Origin: an uncultured Nocardioides sp.
GTDB taxonomy: Bacteria; Actinomycetota; Actinomycetes; Propionibacteriales; Nocardioidaceae
Direction: 5' to 3'
Assembly (NCBI RefSeq): GCF_947489365.1
Contig: NZ_CANLDB010000001.1
Location: forward strand, 62,001-126,000
DNA: 64,000 bases
This document shows positions 1 through 8,305 of the stretch, piece by piece. The position numbers were made by a program, and so were the translations under genes. Position 1 is the stretch's first letter; each line of letters opens with the position of its first letter. The notes below the pieces were generated by a model, which was given only the letters and a program-made list of their open reading frames with translations, ran no database searches and was not told where the DNA came from.

Positions 1-324
1 GTCGATCTCCCGCACGGCCCGGCCGCCCGTCACCCAGGCCCACGGCGCGACGACGAGGGGGAGCCCGCACATCAGGCCGCCGCCGAGCGCGACGATGCCG
101 AGCACCATCGCCGTCGTCGCCGACGGGTGCTTCGGTGGCAGGGGGTGCCCCGGGGCGAACCCCGGCCCGGGGGGACCGGGGTACGCCGGTGGGCCGAAGC
201 CCGGCTGCTGGAAGGGCTGCTGGTACGGCACCTGCTCGTACGGCGACTGCGGGTACGGCCTGGTCCGCCGGTCGTCCTTGGCCAGGGTCGGCCGGTCGTC
301 GGGCGGTGGCTGCGAGTCGTTCAC
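1..324 (-). CDS. DUF4190-type membrane protein (C-terminus beyond window)
   Basis: Open for 108 codons from GTG 324 to the window edge and absent from the ORF track. The first ~65 residues are Pro/Tyr/Gln-rich (YEQVPYQQPFQQPG) and look disordered and cytoplasmic. A first membrane segment follows (ATTAMVLGIVALGGGL), then a short turn, a second hydrophobic stretch and GRAVREID. This is the DUF4190 pattern also found in the upstream neighbour, whose equivalent stretch reads GRRVVREID. It lies 31 bp after that gene on the same strand, so it is the last visible member of the aminotransferase/adenosine deaminase operon and a probable paralogue pair. The function of DUF4190 proteins is not known. 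Confidence 0.75.
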   Translation of the reverse strand, partial: MNDSQPPPDDRPTLAKDDRRTRPYPQSPYEQVPYQQPFQQPGFGPPAYPGPPGPGFAPGHPLPPKHPSATTAMVLGIVALGGGLMCGLPLVVAPWAWVTGGRAVREID

Positions 325-355
325 GGGGACGTCCTCCTCGGGTGCGGGACCGGGC

Positions 356-829
356 TCACGGGCTCGCGACCCAGTAGACGAGCGCCGCCACCAGGAGGGC
401 CAGCACCGCGGACCCCAGGGACCCGAGCACGAGGCCGGCGACCGCGGCCCCGCGGCCGGTGAGGGCACCGCCGGAGGCGTCGATCTCCCGGACCACGCGG
501 CGTCCGGTGAGGACCGCGACGGGCGCGGCGAGCAGCGGCACGTAGCAGAGGACCCCGCCGGCGAGGCCGATGACGCCCAGGGTGAGGGCGACCGACGCCG
601 AGGGGTGCTGCACCGGGACGGCGGCGGGCGTCGACAACGGCCCGCGGTGCGGTCCGGCCGGGAACGGCGGGTACGACAGCGGCAGCGGGGAGCCGTCCAC
701 GGCGCCCCAGGGGTAGCTCTCGTACGGCGACGGGCCGGACGACGGCGCCGGCTCGTCCCGGGCCCGGTCCGACCGGCGGTCGGACGCGTCGAGCTCACGC
801 CACCGCTCGGAGGGGTCCAGGTCGCTCAC
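356..829 (-). CDS. DUF4190-type membrane protein
   Basis: 157 residues from GTG 829, which overlaps the adenosine deaminase stop as GTGA and implies coupled translation. The ORF-track version running to 2833 is antisense shadow. The N-terminal ~80 residues are charged, then Pro/Ser/Tyr-rich (SPYESYPWG). Two hydrophobic segments follow (ASVALTLGVIGLAGG... and AAVAGLVLGSLGSAVLALLVAALVYW), with a conserved GRRVVREID loop between them. This matches the DUF4190 family of small actinobacterial membrane proteins. The next gene downstream has the same architecture. No enzymatic motif is visible, and the role is unknown. Confidence 0.8.
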   Translation of the reverse strand: MSDLDPSERWRELDASDRRSDRARDEPAPSSGPSPYESYPWGAVDGSPLPLSYPPFPAGPHRGPLSTPAAVPVQHPSASVALTLGVIGLAGGVLCYVPLLAAPVAVLTGRRVVREIDASGGALTGRGAAVAGLVLGSLGSAVLALLVAALVYWVASP

Positions 830-1884
830 GTCGGGGAGTGTGCCTCCTCGGCGGCGGGCGAAACCTCCCACGCGTCCACCTCGGCGAGCAGGCGGGTGCG
901 CAGGTCGTCGGGCATGCGGGCGGCGCGGATGGACATGCGTCCCAGCTCGGCGAGGGTGGCGTCGTCGAGGTCGTGGGCGGCGCGCATCGTGGCGTACTGC
1001 GCCGCGAGGCGGGACCCGAACAGCAGGGGGTCGTCGGCCCCGAGCGCGACGGTCGCCCCGGCGGCCAGCAGCTGCGGCAGGGGCACCGTCCCGAGGTCCG
1101 GGTAGACCCCCAGCGCCACGTTCGACGTGGGGCAGACCTCGAAGGCCACCCCGGCGGACACGGCGCGGTCCAGCAGCGCGGGGTCCTCGGTGGCCCGGAC
1201 CCCGTGGCCGAGGCGGTCGGCGTGGAGCTCGTCGAGGCAGGTGCGCACCGAGGCCGGTCCGAGCAGCTCGCCGCCGTGGGGCAGCAGGGCCAGCCCGGCG
1301 CGCTCCGCGATGGCGAAGGCGCGGGAGAAGTCGGAGGTGCTGCCGCGGCGCTCGTCGTTCGACAGGCCGAAGCCGACGACGCCCTGCCCGGCGTACGCCG
1401 CCGCGAGGCGCGCCAGCGTCCGCGCGTCGAGGGGGTGACGGGTGCGGTTGGCGGCGATGACGACGGCGACCGGGAGGCCGGTGGCGGCGGTGGTGTCGGC
1501 CGCGGCGTCGAGCACCAGGTCGGTGAACGCGGTGATCCCGCCGAAGCGGGCGGCGTACCCGCTCGGGTCGACCTGGATCTCCAGCCAGCGCCCGCCGTCG
1601 GCGACGTCGTCCTCGGCCGCCTCCCGGACCAGCCGGCGGACGTCGTCGGGGGTGCGCAGCACCGACCGCGCCACGTCGTAGAGGCGCTGGAAGCGGAACC
1701 AGCCCTTCTCGTCGGCCGCCGACAGCTGCGGGGGCCACGCGGAGACGAGCGAGTCCGGCAGGTGGATCCCGTCGCGCGCCGCCAGCTCGAGCAGGGTGCC
1801 GTGCCGCATCGACCCGGTGAAGTGCAGGTGGAGGTGGGCCTTGGGCAGCGTGTCGAGCCGGCGGCGCGGCGGGCTGTCGGTCAC
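826..1884 (-). CDS. add: Adenosine deaminase
   Basis: 352 aa, the usual length for bacterial adenosine deaminase, which hydrolyses adenosine/deoxyadenosine to inosine in purine salvage. All expected zinc and catalytic elements are visible: HLH near residue 19, HGGE (zinc His plus catalytic Glu), DRLGHGVRA (third zinc His) and ALGADDP (paired Asp). The residue after the first motif is Thr (HFTGS) where many family members have Asp. The start is GTG 1884, 9 bases after the aminotransferase stop, and the gene ends in a GTGA overlap with the next gene. It is therefore the second gene of a four-gene minus-strand operon. Adjacency of an adenosine deaminase and this aminotransferase to secE-nusG is, as I recall, also seen in Streptomyces. 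Confidence 0.93.
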   Translation of the reverse strand: MTDSPPRRRLDTLPKAHLHLHFTGSMRHGTLLELAARDGIHLPDSLVSAWPPQLSAADEKGWFRFQRLYDVARSVLRTPDDVRRLVREAAEDDVADGGRWLEIQVDPSGYAARFGGITAFTDLVLDAAADTTAATGLPVAVVIAANRTRHPLDARTLARLAAAYAGQGVVGFGLSNDERRGSTSDFSRAFAIAERAGLALLPHGGELLGPASVRTCLDELHADRLGHGVRATEDPALLDRAVSAGVAFEVCPTSNVALGVYPDLGTVPLPQLLAAGATVALGADDPLLFGSRLAAQYATMRAAHDLDDATLAELGRMSIRAARMPDDLRTRLLAEVDAWEVSPAAEEAHSPT

Positions 1885-1893
1885 GGGCTCGAC

Positions 1894-3177
1894 TCAGCCC
1901 GCCAGCTTCTCGGCCGCCGCGAGCCGGGCGCAGACGCAGAAGGCCTCCATCGCCTCGACGACCGACGGCAGCGACGGGAAGGTGGGGGCGAGGCGGATGT
2001 TGCGGTCCTCGGGGTCCCGGCCGTACGGAAAGGCCGAGCCGGCGGGGGTCAGGGCGACGCCGGCGTCCTTCGCCAGGGCGATGACGCGGCTCGCGGTGCC
2101 GGGCAGGACGTCGACGCTGACGAAGTAGCCGCCGAGGGGGCGGGTCCACTCCGCGATGCCCAGCCCGCCGAGCTGCTCGCCGAGCACGCGGTCGACCTCG
2201 GCGAACTTCGGCGCCACCAGGTCGCGGTGCTTCGCCATGTGGTCGCGGACGCCCTGCGCGGAGCCGAACAGCTGCGCGTGGCGCAGGTGGTTGACCTTGT
2301 CGGGCCCGATGGCGCCCTGGCCGAGGTGGTGCAGGTACCACTCGACGGTCGCGGGGGAGCCGGCGAGGAAGCCGACCCCGGCGCCCGCCCAGCTGATCTT
2401 CGAGGTCGAGGCGAACATCACGACCCGCTCGGGGTTGCCGGCCGCGGCCGCCGCGGCGAGGAGGTCGGCGCTGGCGACCTCGTCGTCGGTGAGGTGGTGC
2501 AGGGCGTAGGCGTTGTCCCACAGCACGGTGAAGTCGGGCGCGGCGGTCGGCATCGCGGCGAGCCGGTCGGCCGTCGCCTGGGAGACGACGGTGCCCGTCG
2601 GGTTCGCGTACGTCGGGACCACCCACATGCCCTTCACGGACGGGTCGTCGGCGACGAGCCGCTCGACGACGTCCATGTCGGGGCCCTCGTCGGTCTGGGG
2701 GACGGCGACCATGTCGATGCCGAACCAGTCCAGGAGGGTGAAGTGGCGGTCGTAGCCGGGGGAGGGGCACAGGAAGGTGACGCGCTCCTCGCGTCCCCAG
2801 GGGCGCTCGCTGGTCGGGCCGCCCTTGATCCACAGGTCGGCGAGGACCTCGCGCATCAGGACCAGGCTCGAGTTGCCCGAGGCGACGAGCTGCGCGGTCG
2901 GGACGCCGAGCAGCTCCGCGAAGATGGAGCGCAGGTCGGCGAGGCCGGCCAGCCCGCCGTAGTTGCGGACGTCCGTGCCGGACGAGTCCTTCGTGGCGCT
3001 CGGCAGGCCCAGCAGGCCGTCGGCGAGGTCGAGCTGCTCCGGCGCGGGCTTGCCGCGCGTGAGGTCGAGGGACAGTCCCTTCGCGGCGAGGGCGTCGTAC
3101 GCCGCGCGGGCGTCGTCACGGAAGGCGGCGAGCGCCTCGGGGGAGCGGTCGGTGAGGGCGGGGGTCTCGGCGGTCAC
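1894..3177 (-). CDS. PLP-dependent aminotransferase (Rv3722c-like aspartate aminotransferase)
   Basis: 427 aa from GTG 3177. The ORF-track start at 3375 would run back through tRNA-Trp and is rejected. The N-terminal SLDLTRGKPAPEQLDL segment and the C-terminal NIRLAPTFPS segment are typical of the Rv3722c family, grouped in Pfam with MocR-type aminotransferases. The PLP lysine is in STSKISWAG. The M. tuberculosis member is reported to be the main aspartate aminotransferase, moving amino groups between glutamate and aspartate in the cytoplasm. A -10-like GACGAT lies exactly 6 bases before the GTG, which suggests a leaderless mRNA. The gene is divergent from the tRNA-Trp-secE unit. Substrate assignment is by family only. 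Confidence 0.85.
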   Translation of the reverse strand: MTAETPALTDRSPEALAAFRDDARAAYDALAAKGLSLDLTRGKPAPEQLDLADGLLGLPSATKDSSGTDVRNYGGLAGLADLRSIFAELLGVPTAQLVASGNSSLVLMREVLADLWIKGGPTSERPWGREERVTFLCPSPGYDRHFTLLDWFGIDMVAVPQTDEGPDMDVVERLVADDPSVKGMWVVPTYANPTGTVVSQATADRLAAMPTAAPDFTVLWDNAYALHHLTDDEVASADLLAAAAAAGNPERVVMFASTSKISWAGAGVGFLAGSPATVEWYLHHLGQGAIGPDKVNHLRHAQLFGSAQGVRDHMAKHRDLVAPKFAEVDRVLGEQLGGLGIAEWTRPLGGYFVSVDVLPGTASRVIALAKDAGVALTPAGSAFPYGRDPEDRNIRLAPTFPSLPSVVEAMEAFCVCARLAAAEKLAG

Positions 3178-3208
3178 GGGCCCATCGTCGCACCGTCGCC
3201 GAGGCCGG

Positions 3209-3238
3209 TTCGACTTGGTCCGAGCGCCCCCGTACAGT
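3209..3238 (+). promoter_or_regulatory. Promoter for tRNA-Trp-secE-nusG
   Basis: TTCGAC (3209-3214), an 18-base spacer and TACAGT (3233-3238) form a good sigma70-type promoter about 58 bp upstream of tRNA-Trp. The position implies co-transcription of the tRNA with secE and nusG, since secE begins 32 bp after the tRNA with no terminator between them. Confidence 0.55.
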
Positions 3239-3296
3239 AAGGGTTTGGTGTCCGAGGGACGGGGATGCAGCGCGCTGCGAACCCCCCAGGACCCGG

Positions 3297-3369
3297 AGGG
3301 CACTAGCTCAACTGGCAGAGCATCGGTCTCCAAAACCGAAGGTTGGGGGTTCAAGTCCCTCGTGCCCTG
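3297..3369 (+). tRNA. trnW: tRNA-Trp (CCA anticodon)
   Basis: A full 73-nt cloverleaf can be folded: acceptor AGGGCAC/GTGCCCT, D arm GCTC...GAGC, anticodon arm TCGGT-CTCCAAA-ACCGA with anticodon CCA, and T arm GGGGG-TTCAAGT-CCCTC (one G-T pair). The discriminator is G. CCA is not encoded. The position immediately upstream of secE is the classical actinobacterial and general bacterial arrangement. Confidence 0.96.
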
Positions 3370-3401
3370 CGACACGACGACGAAGCGGAAGGTGGACGAG
3401 C

Positions 3402-3662
3402 GTGGCCGACAGCAGCGCAGTGCGCAGCTCCCGGGACGACTCGCGCGGTGACGGCCCCGGAGGCAAGCGCACCGACCCGATCACCTTCCTGAAGCAGGTC
3501 GTCGCCGAGCTCCGCAAGGTGGTGTGGCCGACCCAGCAGCAGCTGGTCACCTACTTCATCGTGGTGATGGTCTTCGTGCTCTTCATGATCGCGTTGGTCT
3601 CGGTGCTGGACCTCGCCTTCGGGCAGCTGGTCTTCGAGATCTTCGCGCGCGACGGCTCCTAG
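3402..3662 (+). CDS. secE: Preprotein translocase subunit SecE
   Basis: 86 aa from GTG 3402. The charged N-terminus is followed by the family signature [19 protein letters not shown] and a single C-terminal membrane helix ([22 protein letters not shown]). SecE clamps the SecY channel of the Sec translocon in the inner membrane. It is placed between tRNA-Trp and nusG, the conserved order. The ~28-residue N-terminal extension before the signature is normal for actinobacteria. Confidence 0.97.
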   Translation: MADSSAVRSSRDDSRGDGPGGKRTDPITFLKQVVAELRKVVWPTQQQLVTYFIVVMVFVLFMIALVSVLDLAFGQLVFEIFARDGS

Positions 3663-3727
3663 CCGCCCCCGCACCCACACCACCGGGGCCAGGCCCCACA
3701 CCCGATCAGATCCGAGGTAGCACAGCC

Positions 3728-4594
3728 GTGTCCGAGCAGTACGACGCAGACGTCGAGACCGACGAGTCCGAGGCCGACGAGGCCGAGGCCCAGGTCATCA
3801 CGGACCCCGAGAGCCCGGACGGCGCCGAGTCGACCACCATCGTGGAGCCGATCGAGCCGCTGGAGCCCCTTGAGGACGTCGAGACCGAGACCGTCGAGGA
3901 CGCCGTCGGCGGTGACTCCGACGACGACTCCGACGACGAGGAGGCCGGTCCCGAGGACCCCCTCGAGGCCTTCCGCCGCGAGCTGTGGGCCAAGCCCGGT
4001 GACTGGTTCGTCGTGCACACCTACTCCGGCATGGAGAACAGGGTCCGCGCGAACCTCGAGAACCGGATCATCTCCCTCAACATGGAGGAGCTGATCCACG
4101 AGATCGTCGTGCCGACCGAGACGGTCGCCGAGATCAAGAACGGCCAGCGCAAGATGGTCCGCCGCACGGTGCTCCCCGGCTACGTCCTGGTCCGCATGGA
4201 CCTGACCGACGAGTCCTGGTCCGCCGTCCGCCACACCCCGTCCGTGACGGGCTTCGTGGGCCACAGCCACCAGCCGGTGCCGCTGAGCATGAGCGAGGTC
4301 GAGAACATGCTCGCCCCCGCCGTCCTCGCCGCCGCCGAGTCCGAGGCCGCCGCCGCGGGTCAGGGCTCCGGCTCGGGCTCGGGTGGCTCCGCCACGACCG
4401 CGCGCAAGCCGGCCATCGAGGTCGCCGACTTCGACGTCCAGGACTCCGTCATGGTCGTCGACGGCCCGTTCGCCACGCTCCACGCGACGATCACCGAGAT
4501 CAACGCGGAGTCGCAGCGGGTCAAGGCGCTCGTCGAGATCTTCGGCCGGGAGACCCCGGTCGAGCTGAGCTTCAACCAGATTCAAAAGGTCTGA
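3728..4594 (+). CDS. nusG: Transcription termination/antitermination factor NusG, acidic N-terminal extension
   Basis: 288 aa from GTG 3728; the ORF-track start lies inside secE. Residues ~1-85 are an extremely acidic extension (Asp/Glu/Ser-rich, e.g. [12 protein letters not shown]). The NGN domain starts near [20 protein letters not shown], and the KOW domain ends the protein ([18 protein letters not shown]...). A Ser/Gly/Ala linker ([12 protein letters not shown]) separates the two domains, longer than in E. coli NusG (~180 aa total). NusG binds RNA polymerase and links it to Rho or the ribosome. Acidic extensions are known in actinobacterial NusG, but this one is long. Confidence 0.97.
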   Translation: MSEQYDADVETDESEADEAEAQVITDPESPDGAESTTIVEPIEPLEPLEDVETETVEDAVGGDSDDDSDDEEAGPEDPLEAFRRELWAKPGDWFVVHTYSGMENRVRANLENRIISLNMEELIHEIVVPTETVAEIKNGQRKMVRRTVLPGYVLVRMDLTDESWSAVRHTPSVTGFVGHSHQPVPLSMSEVENMLAPAVLAAAESEAAAAGQGSGSGSGGSATTARKPAIEVADFDVQDSVMVVDGPFATLHATITEINAESQRVKALVEIFGRETPVELSFNQIQKV

Positions 4595-4597
4595 GCG

Positions 4598-4623
4598 ACT
4601 TTCCCGAGCCTGCGAGGGAAAGT
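4598..4623 (+). terminator. Hairpin after nusG
   Basis: Perfect 8-bp stem ACTTTCCC/GGGAAAGT with a 10-nt loop, beginning 3 bases after the nusG stop. No U-tract follows, so it could be a weak terminator or an mRNA-stabilising structure. The rest of 4624-4820 (leader of rplK) shows no gene. It includes CATAGGAC-like -10 material near 4749 that might serve rplK. Confidence 0.4.
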
Positions 4624-4820
4624 TCGGCGAAGAGGTCGAGGAGCGTCGACGCAGCCAGGAGCTTGCGACGGGCTGCGTGACGCGTCTCGAGACCCGGTGA
4701 GGCGAGAAGCATCCCGGGGAATCGCCCGAAGCACAGGCGTCCGGCACCATAGGACGCTGCACGAAGGAAACCGTGGCAGGGGCACCCGCCCCGACATGAC
4801 CACACGAGAGAGAGGGCGAC

Positions 4821-5249
4821 ATGCCTAGCAAGAAGAAGGTCGCTGCGCTGGTCAAGGTGCAGCTCCAGGCCGGTGCTGCGACGCCGGCTCCGCCGGTCGG
4901 TACCGCGCTCGGTCCGCACGGCGTGAACATCATGGAGTTCTGCAAGGCGTACAACGCCCAGACGGAGTCCATGCGCGGCAACGTGATCCCCGTCGAGATC
5001 ACCATCTTCGAGGACCGTTCGTTCACGTTCGTCACGAAGACCCCGCCGGCCGCCGAGCTGATCAAGAAGGCCGCCGGTCTCGCGAAGGGCTCCAGCACGC
5101 CGCACACCGACAAGGTCGGCAAGCTGACGAAGGACCAGGTCCGCGAGATCGCGACGACCAAGCTCCCCGACCTCAACGCCAACGACGTCGAGGGCGCCAT
5201 GAAGATCGTCGAGGGGACCGCCCGCTCCATGGGCGTCACCACCGAGTGA
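4821..5249 (+). CDS. rplK: 50S ribosomal protein L11
   Basis: 142 aa, the standard length. It begins [37 protein letters not shown], the L11 signature, and has the C-terminal rRNA-binding domain with the [10 protein letters not shown]...GTARSMG motif. L11 forms the GTPase-associated centre on 23S rRNA and is the thiostrepton target. GAGAGAGGG lies upstream as the ribosome-binding region. rplA follows after 98 bp without an obvious terminator. Confidence 0.98.
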   Translation: MPSKKKVAALVKVQLQAGAATPAPPVGTALGPHGVNIMEFCKAYNAQTESMRGNVIPVEITIFEDRSFTFVTKTPPAAELIKKAAGLAKGSSTPHTDKVGKLTKDQVREIATTKLPDLNANDVEGAMKIVEGTARSMGVTTE

Positions 5250-5347
5250 TCTCCACCCCCTAGCTCCACCCCCAGCTCAGATCCGCACGACCGTGGGAGA
5301 GCCACGCGCTGGCTCACGCACCACGCCGTCCAGGAGGGACGTTTCCT

Positions 5348-6064
5348 ATGCAGCGCAGCAAGACCTACCGGGCCGCCGTCGAGACCTACGACCGCGACGC
5401 CATCCACTCGCCGTACTCCGCGATCGCGATCGCGAAGGACGTGGCCAAGAAGAAGTTCGACGAGACCGTCGACGTCGTCATGCGTCTCGGGGTCGACCCC
5501 CGCAAGGCCGACCAGATGGTCCGCGGCACGGTCAACCTGCCCCACGGCACCGGCAAGACCGCCCGCGTGCTCGTCTTCGCGAACGCCGAGAAGGCCGACG
5601 CCGCCCGTGAGGCCGGCGCCGACTTCGTCGGTGGCGACGACATGATCGAGAAGGTCAACGGCGGCTGGCTCGACTTCGACGCCGTCGTCGCGACTCCCGA
5701 CATGATGGGCAAGGTCGGTCGCCTCGGCCGCGTGCTCGGCCCCCGCGGCCTCATGCCGAACCCGAAGACCGGCACCGTGACCCCCGACGTCGCGAAGGCC
5801 GTGTCCGACATCAAGGGCGGCAAGATCGAGTTCCGGGTCGACCGCCACTCGAACCTGCACTTCATCATCGGCAAGGCGTCGTTCGACCAGGCCCAGCTGG
5901 CCGAGAACTACGCCGCCGCCCTCGAGGAGGTGCTGCGGCTCAAGCCGGCCAGCTCCAAGGGCCGCTACATCCGCAAGATCACGGTGTCGACGACCATGGG
6001 CCCCGGCGTCCAGGTCGACCCGAACCGCACCAAGGACGTGGCGTCGGCCGACGAGACCGACTGA
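5348..6064 (+). CDS. rplA: 50S ribosomal protein L1
   Basis: 238 aa, normal for L1. Signatures include [24 protein letters not shown] and [26 protein letters not shown]1 builds the mobile stalk beside the E site and often represses its own rplK-rplA mRNA. The start codon is ATG with GGAGGGAC upstream. A strong stem-loop ends the unit 25 bp after the stop. Confidence 0.98.
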   Translation: MQRSKTYRAAVETYDRDAIHSPYSAIAIAKDVAKKKFDETVDVVMRLGVDPRKADQMVRGTVNLPHGTGKTARVLVFANAEKADAAREAGADFVGGDDMIEKVNGGWLDFDAVVATPDMMGKVGRLGRVLGPRGLMPNPKTGTVTPDVAKAVSDIKGGKIEFRVDRHSNLHFIIGKASFDQAQLAENYAAALEEVLRLKPASSKGRYIRKITVSTTMGPGVQVDPNRTKDVASADETD

Positions 6065-6088
6065 CCCTCACCTCCCGCACGTCGTACG

Positions 6089-6118
6089 ACGGCCCGCCCC
6101 GACCCCGTGGCGGGCCGT
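6089..6118 (+). terminator. Terminator of rplK-rplA
   Basis: Perfect 10-bp stem ACGGCCCGCC/GGCGGGCCGT with a 10-nt loop, followed by TCGTCGTCCT. It is placed just after rplA and separates it from the repeat region. Confidence 0.7.
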
Positions 6119-6138
6119 TCGTCGTCCTGACAGCGTCG

Positions 6139-6725
6139 GAGATCGACGTGCGAGGCCGGCCACGGCCGAGCCACGAGATCCGGTGAGGGGCGGGGCCGGC
6201 GTTCGTGGCGCGGGGTCTCGTGGCTCCTCGCCAGGGCTCGGAGCGCCTCGACCTCCGGGGGTGGGGAGATCGAGGTGCGAGGCCGGCCACGGCCGAGCCA
6301 CCAGATCCGGTGAGGGGCGGGGCCGGCGTTCGTGGCTCGGGGTCTCGTGGCTCCTCGCCGGGGCTCGGAGCGCCTCGACCTCCGGGGGCTGCGGAGATCG
6401 AGGTGCGAGGCCGGCCACGGCCGAGCCACGAGATCCGGCGAGGGCCGTTCGTCGTCGCGGGTTCTGCCGGTGGTCTCGACGACACGGACCCGCCGGCGCG
6501 GGTCTGCTGCTCGACCGGCGGTGGGGCTGGGCGTTCGTGGCGCGGGGTCTCGTGGCTCCTCGCCGGGGCTCGGAGCGCCTCGACCTCCGGGGGTTGCGGA
6601 GATGGAGGTGCGGGGCCGGCCGCGGCCGAGCCACGAGATCCGGCGAGCGACGTTCGTCAATGCGGCTGTCCCACGGTGGTCTCGACGACGCGGACCCGCC
6701 GGCGCGGGTCTGCTGCCCGACCAGC
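6139..6725. repeat. 128-bp repeat array with inverted subunits (BIME-like)
   Basis: Units beginning GAGAT(C/G)GA start at 6139, 6266, 6394 and 6599, a period of ~127-128 bp with an extra ~77 bp in the third interval. Each unit contains GAGCCACGAG and, inverted, CTCGTGGCTC, plus GATCGAGG against CTCGACCTCC, so adjacent halves are inverted copies of one another. Two copies of a second element (GGTCTCGACGAC...CTGCTCGACC, 6472-6524 and 6676-6724) sit inside, each with an internal GACCCGC/GCGGGTC stem. The long ORFs in the track across here (6183-7084 plus, 5965-7704 minus) are products of the repeats, not genes. One further unit occurs at ~42180-42290. Confidence 0.8.
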
Positions 6726-6746
6726 GGAGCTGGGGGACCGTCCGAT

Positions 6747-6776
6747 TTGGCCCGCCCCGCACCACGCCCGTACTGT
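6747..6776 (+). promoter_or_regulatory. Promoter of rplJ-rplL
   Basis: TTGGCC (6747-6752), an 18-base spacer and TACTGT (6771-6776). It is the only good promoter between the repeat array and the L10 leader, and it places the transcription start near 6783. Confidence 0.6.
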
Positions 6777-6782
6777 TGTCCG

Positions 6783-7008
6783 CTGTAGCCGAAGACCGCC
6801 GGTCGGCCGCCCCGCGAGGGGAGGCCCGAAGGCCCCGGGAGACCGGGCGACCCGCGCAGGTGACACCGAGTGAGTGGCGCTCCGCGCCGTACGCCCTGTG
6901 CACCTGCACGGGGCGTTCTGCATTCTCACGGGTCCTCCGCCGGGCGGGACGCGGCCGGGTACGGGCAGCCGCCCGCACCTCACGCACCGACCACGACGAA
7001 GGAGACCC
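6783..7008 (+). promoter_or_regulatory. Ribosomal protein L10 leader with attenuator-like hairpin
   Basis: About 225 nt of untranslated leader precede rplJ. The 5' part (CTGTAGCCGAAGACCGCCGGT) resembles the L10-leader element that L10(L12) binds to repress its own mRNA. Further down, 6891-6901 and 6906-6916 form an 11-bp stem (ACGCCCTGTGC/GCACGGGGCGT, loop ACCT) followed by a pyrimidine-rich TCTGCATTCTC, which looks like an attenuator. Assignment to the Rfam L10 leader is from memory of the motif and was not run. Confidence 0.6.
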
Positions 7009-7671
7009 ATGGCGCGAGCTGACAAGGACGCCGCGGTCGCCGAGATCACCGACTCGTTCACCAACGCCTCCGGCGCTGTGCTGACCGAGTACCGGGGTCT
7101 CGACGTCAAGCAGCTGCAGGATCTGCGCCGCGCGCTGGGCGACAACGCCAGCTACGCGGTCGTGAAGAACACCCTCGCCAAGATCGCCGCCAACCGCGCG
7201 GGGATCCAGGGGTTCGACGACCTCCTCACCGGCCCGACCGCCATCGCCTTCATCAGCGGTGACGTCGTCGAGGCCGCCAAGGGCCTGCGCGACTTCGCGA
7301 AGGCCAACCCGGCCCTCGTGATCAAGGGCGGGATCCTGGACGGCAACCCCGTGGACGCTGCCGAGGTGGCCAAGCTGGCCGACCTCGAGTCCCGCGAGGT
7401 GCTCCTGGGCAAGATGGCCGGCGCGATGCTGGCCTCGCTGTCCCAGGCCGTCTACCTGCTCAACGCCCCGATCTCCCAGATGGCCCGGCTCGCCGGGGCG
7501 CTGGAGGCGAAGGCGACCGAGGACCCGTCGGTCCTCGCGGGCGGAGCCGGTACGCCGGCCGAGGAGCCCGCCGAGCAGCCCGCCGAGGAGCCGGCCGCCG
7601 AGGCGACCAGCGACGACAGCGACAGCAGCAGCGACGACAGCGACACCGGGGCCGAGTCCACCGAGGCCTGA
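7009..7671 (+). CDS. rplJ: 50S ribosomal protein L10
   Basis: 220 aa from ATG 7009, where GAAGGAGAC gives a good ribosome-binding site; the ORF-track start at 6874 lies in the leader RNA. The N-terminal L10 domain includes [20 protein letters not shown] and [13 protein letters not shown]. The C-terminus binds L7/L12 dimers at the ribosome stalk. The last ~45 residues are an acidic Glu/Pro/Asp/Ser tail ([15 protein letters not shown]) beyond the conserved fold, as is common in high-GC actinobacteria. Confidence 0.97.
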   Translation: MARADKDAAVAEITDSFTNASGAVLTEYRGLDVKQLQDLRRALGDNASYAVVKNTLAKIAANRAGIQGFDDLLTGPTAIAFISGDVVEAAKGLRDFAKANPALVIKGGILDGNPVDAAEVAKLADLESREVLLGKMAGAMLASLSQAVYLLNAPISQMARLAGALEAKATEDPSVLAGGAGTPAEEPAEQPAEEPAAEATSDDSDSSSDDSDTGAESTEA

Positions 7672-7718
7672 GCACCACCCCCACCCACACCACGCACCAC
7701 CCACGGAAGGAAGCCACC

Positions 7719-8105
7719 ATGGCCAAGCTCTCCACCGCAGACCTCCTCGACTCCTTCAAGGAGATGACCCTTCTCGAGCTCAGCGAGTTCGTGAAGGAGT
7801 TCGAGGAGACCTTCGGCGTCACCGCCGCCGCTCCGGTCGCCGCCGCCCCCGCCGCCGGCGCTCCCGCCGCCGGCGCCGAGGCCGCTGCCGAGCAGGACGA
7901 GTTCGACGTCGTCCTCGAGGCCGCCGGTGACAAGAAGATCAACGTCATCAAGGAGGTGCGCGCCCTGACCTCCCTCGGCCTGAAGGAGGCCAAGGACCTC
8001 GTCGAGTCGGCCCCCAAGCCGATCCTCGAGAAGGTCGCGAAGGACGTCGCCGAGAAGGCCAAGGAGTCCCTCGAGGGCGCCGGCGCCACCGTCACCCTCA
8101 AGTGA
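7719..8105 (+). CDS. rplL: 50S ribosomal protein L7/L12
   Basis: 128 aa. The N-terminal dimerisation domain ([27 protein letters not shown]) is followed by an Ala/Pro hinge ([18 protein letters not shown]). The C-terminal factor-binding domain ends ATVTLK. It forms the ribosomal stalk that recruits translation GTPases. It is 47 bp downstream of rplJ with GGAAGGAAG as ribosome-binding site and is co-transcribed with it. Confidence 0.98.
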   Translation: MAKLSTADLLDSFKEMTLLELSEFVKEFEETFGVTAAAPVAAAPAAGAPAAGAEAAAEQDEFDVVLEAAGDKKINVIKEVRALTSLGLKEAKDLVESAPKPILEKVAKDVAEKAKESLEGAGATVTLK

Positions 8106-8141
8106 CGCACGCCGGCCACGGCCGGCACTGACACACCGCGC

Positions 8142-8178
8142 ACGAGGGCGGTCACCCCATCGGGGTGACCGCCCTCGT
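8142..8178 (+). terminator. Terminator of rplJ-rplL
   Basis: A 17-bp perfect stem (ACGAGGGCGGTCACCCC and its complement) closed by ATC, about 37 bp after rplL. It cleanly separates the ribosomal unit from the mce operon. Confidence 0.85.
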
Positions 8179-8226
8179 CGTGCGTCCGGACCACGTGAGC
8201 GCCCGGGCGCACGTCGCGTCGATGCT

Positions 8227-8305
8227 CGTGACGCACGTCACGGATCACGGCTCGGCCTCACTCGGTGACTGCCTGTTTACTCACTGGTAACCCGACCACT
8301 AGCAT
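8227..8305 (+). promoter_or_regulatory. Promoter and dyad operators of the mce operon
   Basis: TTTACT (8276-8281) and TAGCAT (8300-8305) are spaced 18 bp, a credible promoter. TTAC-TCACTG-GTAA (8277-8290) is an inverted repeat overlapping the -35 box and spacer, the usual place for a TetR-type repressor. A second dyad, CGTGAC-GCAC-GTCACG (8227-8242), lies upstream. No regulator gene is adjacent, so the binding protein would be encoded elsewhere. No gene is seen in 8106-8428. Confidence 0.5.

Noticed and set aside
3178-3375. Upstream start for the aminotransferase at 3375
   Set aside because: It would be translated through the tRNA-Trp gene. GTG 3177 with a -10-like hexamer six bases before it is better supported.
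4624-4820. Possible L11-L1 autoregulatory site in the rplK leader
   Set aside because: Expected for the operon, but I could not identify a convincing L1-binding fold by eye, so it is not claimed as a feature.
5965-7704. Proteins of 160-580 aa predicted across the rplA-rplJ gap
   Set aside because: They are translations of the 128-bp repeats in several frames with repetitive Arg/Pro/Ser content and no start signals.
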